From assembly GCA_002482565.1 (NCBI GenBank), contig DLGG01000094.1:909-36198 (forward strand): a stretch of DNA of 35,290 nt, written 5' to 3'. Shown here piece by piece: positions 31,975 to 35,290 of this stretch (within the stretch, counting starts at the first letter, position 1; each line of letters begins with the position of its first letter). Below the pieces are notes generated by a model. The model made no database searches, was not told the origin of the DNA, and worked only from the letters and a program-made list of their open reading frames with translations. Source of the stretch: Solidesulfovibrio magneticus (GTDB taxonomy: Bacteria; Desulfobacterota; Desulfovibrionia; Desulfovibrionales; Desulfovibrionaceae). The translations under genes were made by a program, and so were the position numbers.

Positions 31975-33216
31975 ATGTCGGACTGGATGGAAATCGATTT
32001 GGTGCGGGTATACTGCGGCGAGTCGGATCGGGTGGACGGGCGGCCGGCTTATGAGCTGGTGGTGGAGGAAGCCCGGCGGCACGGTGCAGCCGGGGCCACA
32101 GTGTTTCGCGGCGTGCTGGGCTTTGGAGCCGGGAGCCTCGTGCATACGGCGAAAATTTTGCGGTTGTCGGAAGATTTGCCCATGGTGGTGGAGATCGCCG
32201 ACCGGCCCGAGCGCATCGACGCCTTGCTGCCCCGGATCGAAAAGCTTGCCAAGGGCGGCGTGGTGACGCGCCAGCGCATGGCGGCCCTTTTCCGGTGTCC
32301 GGTGCGGGTGCGCGACGTCATGGCGGCGGACGTGGCATCGGTTGGGCCGGACACGGATCTTGGCGAGGTGGTGGAGCTGCTGGTGGCCCGCCACGTCAAG
32401 GCCGTGCCGGTGGTGGACGCCGGGCGCAAGGTTCTGGGCGTGGTCACGGGCGGCGATCTGCTGACGCGCGGCGGGCTGTCGGCCCGGTTGTCGCTGTTCG
32501 GGCTGTTGCCGGCCGACGCCCGGGAAGAGGCGGCGGCGGCCCTGTCCGGGCACAACGCCCGGGAGGTTATGACCACGCCGGCCGAGACCATTGGCGAGCG
32601 GGCGAGCCTTCGGGAAGCCTCCGAGCGCATGGTGAAAAAGGGCCTCAAGCGGCTGCCGGTGGTGGACGAGGCCGGGGAGCTGATCGGCATCGTCAGCCGC
32701 ACGGACATTTTGCGGGCCGCAGCCAAGGTGCCGGCGGCTTCGACCGAAGCCATGCCGCGTTTCACGGCCGGGCTCATGCAGCAGGCCCGGGACGTGCTCA
32801 TCACCGACGTGCCCACGGCCCGGCCCGACGAATCGCTTTTGGACGTGGCGGCCCGGCTGGTGGCCTCGCCGTTGCGGCGGGTGGTGGTTCTGGACGCCGC
32901 CGGCAAGGTGGCCGGCATCGTCCACGACGGCGACCTGCTGGCCCGGTGCGGTCCGGCCAAGCGTCCGGGCATTTTGCGGGCGCTTTTCGGGAAAAAGGAC
33001 GACAATGAGGACGCCGGCGTATGTTCCACGGGTACGGCCGGCGAGGCCATGCAGACCACGGTCTACAGCGTGGCCGAGGACGCGGCGCTCACCGATGTGT
33101 TGCAAAAGATGATCGTCCACGGGGTGAAGCGTCTGGTGGTCACCGACGACGACGGCAAGCTTCGCGGCATGGTGGACCGGGAAGCCGTGCTGCGCGCCAT
33201 CGCCGGCCGCGCGTAA
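31975..33216 (+). CDS. DUF190 protein fused to four CBS domains
   Basis: A 413-residue cytoplasmic protein. The N-terminal 105 residues are DUF190-like: VRVYCGESDRVDGRPAYELV, then GAAGATVFRGVLGFGAGS and LPMVVEIADRPERID. Four CBS motifs follow, forming two Bateman pairs at about 108-260 (VRDVMAADVASVGPDTDL; AREVMTTPAETIGERASL) and 270-405 (LITDVPTARPDESLLDV; AGEAMQTTVYSVAEDAAL). CBS pairs bind adenosyl nucleotides and regulate partner proteins. DUF190 proteins are PII-like in fold and are often found beside the fluoride channel CrcB; no crcB lies in the window. A GGAGC (31966-31970) precedes the ATG. It is a stand-alone unit between palindrome clusters. Confidence 0.88.
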   Translation: MSDWMEIDLVRVYCGESDRVDGRPAYELVVEEARRHGAAGATVFRGVLGFGAGSLVHTAKILRLSEDLPMVVEIADRPERIDALLPRIEKLAKGGVVTRQRMAALFRCPVRVRDVMAADVASVGPDTDLGEVVELLVARHVKAVPVVDAGRKVLGVVTGGDLLTRGGLSARLSLFGLLPADAREEAAAALSGHNAREVMTTPAETIGERASLREASERMVKKGLKRLPVVDEAGELIGIVSRTDILRAAAKVPAASTEAMPRFTAGLMQQARDVLITDVPTARPDESLLDVAARLVASPLRRVVVLDAAGKVAGIVHDGDLLARCGPAKRPGILRALFGKKDDNEDAGVCSTGTAGEAMQTTVYSVAEDAALTDVLQKMIVHGVKRLVVTDDDGKLRGMVDREAVLRAIAGRA

Positions 33217-33241
33217 CCACCGTTAAACCTTTCTTTAGATG

Positions 33242-33275
33242 GGGGGTCTGGGGGCCTCAGGCCCCCAGCCGCCGG
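33242..33275. repeat. GC-rich palindrome, family copy 3
   Basis: CTGGGGGCC-TCA-GGCCCCCAG (33248-33268) is a perfect 9-bp hairpin preceded by GGGGT and followed by CCGCCGG. This is the same layout and TCA loop as the 31593-31613 element. It lies between the DUF190-CBS stop and ndk and could terminate the former. Confidence 0.65.
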
Positions 33276-33394
33276 AGGCATCCCCCTCCCCTTCCGCATC
33301 TCCCCGCCCCCGGCATTTGCCTTGGCGGCGGATTCGCGGTAAGGGCCGCACGCCGGGCTTTGTCCCGAAGCTAAAACCATCAAGGAGCACATCC

Positions 33395-33811
33395 ATGGAA
33401 CGCACGCTTTCCATCATCAAACCCGACGCCGTTGAACGCAACCTGTCCGGAGCCATCCTCAAAATGATTCAGGATTCCGGCCTCAAGGTCGTGGCCATGA
33501 AGATGATCCAGCTGTCCACCGCCGAGGCCGAGGGCTTTTACGCCGTGCACAAGGAGCGTCCGTTCTTCCGCAGCCTGGTCGATTTCATGACTTCCGGCCC
33601 GGTGGTCGTGTCCATCCTGGAAGGCGACGACGCCATCGCCAAGTACCGCAAGCTCATGGGCGCCACCAACCCGGCCAACGCCGAGGAAGGCACCATCCGC
33701 AAGTGCTACGCGCTCGACATCGAGAAGAACTCGGTCCACGGCTCCGACGCTCCGGAAACGGCCGCCGTCGAGACCGGCTACTTCTTCAGCGCCCTGGAAA
33801 TGGTGGGCTAA
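33395..33811 (+). CDS. ndk: Nucleoside diphosphate kinase Ndk
   Basis: Ndk transfers the gamma-phosphate of ATP to NDPs through a phosphohistidine. The 138-residue product has the full family length. It starts MERTLSIIKPDAVERNL, continues KERPFFRSLVDFMTSGPVV, and shows the active-site strand NSVHGSDAPETA, in which the histidine precedes GSD. The nucleotide-binding motif KLMGATNPANAEEGTIR is intact. AAGGAG (33382-33387) precedes the ATG at 33395. proC starts 4 nt after the stop, so they form a two-gene unit. Confidence 0.97.
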   Translation: MERTLSIIKPDAVERNLSGAILKMIQDSGLKVVAMKMIQLSTAEAEGFYAVHKERPFFRSLVDFMTSGPVVVSILEGDDAIAKYRKLMGATNPANAEEGTIRKCYALDIEKNSVHGSDAPETAAVETGYFFSALEMVG

Positions 33812-33815
33812 GGCC

Positions 33816-34616
33816 ATGGCCGCCGTCATCGGATTTCTCGGCGCGGGCAACATGGGCGCGGCCATCATCAAGGGGCTCGCCGCCGTTCCCGACGTCTCGG
33901 CCCTGGCCTACGACGTGGACGCCGCCAAGGTGGCGGCCCTGGCCGCCGACAAGCTGGCCAAGCCGGCCGCGACTCCCGAGGATCTGGCGGCCGGCAGCGA
34001 TTATCTGATCCTTTGCGTCAAGCCGCAGTATCTGGCTTCGGCCATGGCCGAGCTGGCCCCGACCCTGGGGCCGGAGACGGTGCTCGTGTCCATCGTGGCC
34101 GGGGTCACCGTGGAGAAGCTGCGGGAGCTCTCGGCCGGCAAGTGTCCGGTGGTGCGGGTGATGCCCAACACCCCGGCCCTGGTCGGCGCGGGCCAGTTCG
34201 CCCTGTGCCTGGACGACCCAGCCCTGGACGCCGAACGCAAGGCCTTTGTCGAGACGCTTTTCGCCGCCCTGGGGCGCACCTATGTGCTGGAAGAGAAGTT
34301 CTTCGACGCCTTCACGGGCCTTGCCGGCTCCGGCCCGGCCTACGTGCTCCATTTCATGGAGGCGCTGATCGAATCCGGCGTGCTCATGGGCTTTCCCCGC
34401 GACAAGGCGACGGACATCGTCATCGGCCTTTTCGCCGGCACGTCCAAGCTGGCGGCGGAGACGAACATCCATCCGAGCATCCTGCGCGAGATGGTGACCT
34501 CGCCGGCCGGCACCACCATCGAGGCGCTCATGCACCTGGACCGCCAGGCCGTGCGGGCGGCCATCATCGACGCCGCCGTGGCTTCCCGGGACCGCTCCAA
34601 GGCTCTGGGCGCGTAA
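33816..34616 (+). CDS. proC: Pyrroline-5-carboxylate reductase ProC
   Basis: ProC makes L-proline from pyrroline-5-carboxylate with NAD(P)H. The 266-residue protein begins with the Rossmann motif IGFLGAGNMGAAIIKGL. It shows ILCVKPQYLASAM, then RVMPNTPALVGAGQFALC and TGLAGSGPAYVLHFMEAL, and ends with MVTSPAGTTIEALMHLD, the P5CR signature. The ATG is 4 nt downstream of ndk. A terminator follows at 34648. Proline synthesis genes proA and proB are not in the window. Confidence 0.97.
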   Translation: MAAVIGFLGAGNMGAAIIKGLAAVPDVSALAYDVDAAKVAALAADKLAKPAATPEDLAAGSDYLILCVKPQYLASAMAELAPTLGPETVLVSIVAGVTVEKLRELSAGKCPVVRVMPNTPALVGAGQFALCLDDPALDAERKAFVETLFAALGRTYVLEEKFFDAFTGLAGSGPAYVLHFMEALIESGVLMGFPRDKATDIVIGLFAGTSKLAAETNIHPSILREMVTSPAGTTIEALMHLDRQAVRAAIIDAAVASRDRSKALGA

Positions 34617-34647
34617 AACGACGCCCCATTTGGCGCACAAACGTCAC

Positions 34648-34681
34648 AAAGCCCCCGCCGGAGAGGTCCGACGGGGGCTTT
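34648..34681. terminator. Intrinsic terminator after proC, probably bidirectional
   Basis: AAAGCCCCCGCCGGA (34648-34662) pairs with TCCGACGGGGGCTTT (34667-34681) across a GAGG loop, with one mismatch. T-rich sequence follows on the plus strand, and AAA/TTT ends allow function in both directions. It lies between the convergent proC and csp genes. Confidence 0.85.
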
Positions 34682-34705
34682 ATCTTGTGCAATGGAACAA
34701 TGCAG

Positions 34706-34912
34706 CTAGGCGGGCCGCACCACGTTAGAAGCTTTGGGGCCACGTTCGCCCTGAAGAATCTCAAACGTTACTTGCTCACCCTCGCGAAGCGTGCGAAAGC
34801 CATCCCCTTCAATGGAAGAGTAATGGACAAAGACGTCGTCTTCACCTTCGCGCATGATGAAACCATAGCCTTTCTTGTCACTGAACCACTTGACGGTACC
34901 TTCAAAAGCCAT
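34706..34912 (-). CDS. Cold-shock-domain protein (CspA family)
   Basis: A 68-residue single cold-shock domain that binds single-stranded RNA/DNA and melts RNA structure. It reads MAFEGTVKWFSDKKGYGFI, with RNP1 KGYGFI and RNP2 VFVHYSSI, then EGEQVTFEILQGERGPKA and a VVRPA end. I chose the ATG at 34912 because AGGAGGG lies just upstream; a longer in-frame start at 34954 adds 14 residues outside the fold. The 155 nt upstream, to the cbiB stop at 35068, is AT-rich and may carry the long structured leader usual for csp genes, but no clear promoter stands out. Confidence 0.95.
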   Translation of the reverse strand: MAFEGTVKWFSDKKGYGFIMREGEDDVFVHYSSIEGDGFRTLREGEQVTFEILQGERGPKASNVVRPA

Positions 34913-35067
34913 GAGTCTGCCCTCCTGAAAAAATCGTACTTTATCGCCTACCATCGGGAACGGAATCTCGTCAACAAAAAATCATTTTTTTGTGCCGTCA
35001 TCGATATTACAGACTGGACAAATAAAGATCAGATGATTCACTTCGACGGCAACAACGACACAACAGA

Positions 35068-35290
35068 TTATGCCCCTATGCTACACAAGGCAACTGTTCC
35101 CACCGCAACAATACACCCCGCAAACAATACCATGTCGCTCAGCAATTTGTAACGCGCCGCATCCCAGGGGCAGCCAGGCGGCCCCAGCCGCGGCTTGTCG
35201 ACCAGCGCCCCATGGTAGCTCGCCGGCCCGCCCATACTGCCGCCGCACAGCCAGGCCGCGGCGGCCATGGGCCAGCCGGCGTTGGGACTG
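35068..35290 (-). CDS. cbiB: Adenosylcobinamide-phosphate synthase CbiB/CobD, C-terminal part
   Basis: The minus strand from the window edge reads SPNAGWPMAAAAWLCGGSMG, then GPASYHGALVDKPRLG, and ends in a hydrophobic helix to a stop at 35068-35070. The SPNAGWP and GGPxxYxG motifs are hallmarks of the CbiB/CobD C-terminus, which attaches aminopropanol to the corrin ring in late cobalamin synthesis at the membrane. About 73 codons are visible; the N-terminal three quarters lie beyond 35290. The final helix (MVLFAGCIVAVGTVALC) fits the multi-helix membrane protein. Confidence 0.85.
   Translation of the reverse strand, partial: SPNAGWPMAAAAWLCGGSMGGPASYHGALVDKPRLGPPGCPWDAARYKLLSDMVLFAGCIVAVGTVALCSIGA

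Noticed and set aside
1..35290. CRISPR array or prophage structural genes
   Set aside because: No regularly spaced direct repeats and no capsid, terminase, tail or integrase sequence were seen on either strand.

Overview
The window looks like chromosome of a sulfate-reducing deltaproteobacterium of the Desulfovibrio group. The evidence is high GC, a periplasmic selenocysteine formate dehydrogenase with its own maturation genes, many sensor kinases, and GC-rich palindromes between genes. A Solidesulfovibrio-like genome (D. magneticus / D. carbinolicus type) is my best guess; it rests on gene content, not on a search.

Layout. 1-4829 (+): end of a YbaB/EbfC gene, recR, recD2, an UPF0104 membrane protein and thiD. 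4925-5010: tRNA-Leu(UAG). 5011-9381: an AT-richer, accessory-looking stretch with a HIT-family fragment, a strong terminator, a large 5TM-PAS-PAS-PAS hybrid histidine kinase and a decayed PIG-L deacetylase. 9382-14400 (-): a pseudaminate cytidylyltransferase (PseF-like), an EamA exporter, then a compact unit of YidE/AspT-like transporter, M48 lipoprotein peptidase and SAM methyltransferase.

14626-22837 (+) is the formate dehydrogenase locus. fdhE-fdhD-mobA-moaA are joined by overlapping start and stop codons. Next come a short palindrome-flanked AT-rich element, a transposase-derived gene that has apparently lost one catalytic acid, and a promoter region with two nested inverted repeats. fdhA (Tat signal, in-frame UGA for selenocysteine) and fdhB follow. 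The maturation genes supply bis-MGD cofactor and sulfuration, and fdhAB encode the two-subunit periplasmic enzyme.

23052-27162 (+) is a signalling cassette: a LivK-type ligand-binding lipoprotein, a membrane histidine kinase with a four-cysteine insert after its HAMP region, and a REC-STAS response regulator without DNA-binding domain. No transporter permease or ATPase accompanies the binding protein, so a periplasmic sensing role is likely. Its place right after fdhAB makes a link to formate or redox metabolism worth testing.

27478-35290: a small membrane protein with a clear promoter, a small secreted protein, a PNPOx-like flavoprotein (-), ispG-proS, a cluster of GC-rich palindromes around a DUF190-CBS protein, ndk-proC, a cold-shock protein (-) and the C-terminal end of cbiB/cobD (-). 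The best candidates for something new are the transposase-derived gene with its neighbouring inverted repeats before fdhA, and the lipoprotein/kinase/REC-STAS cassette.
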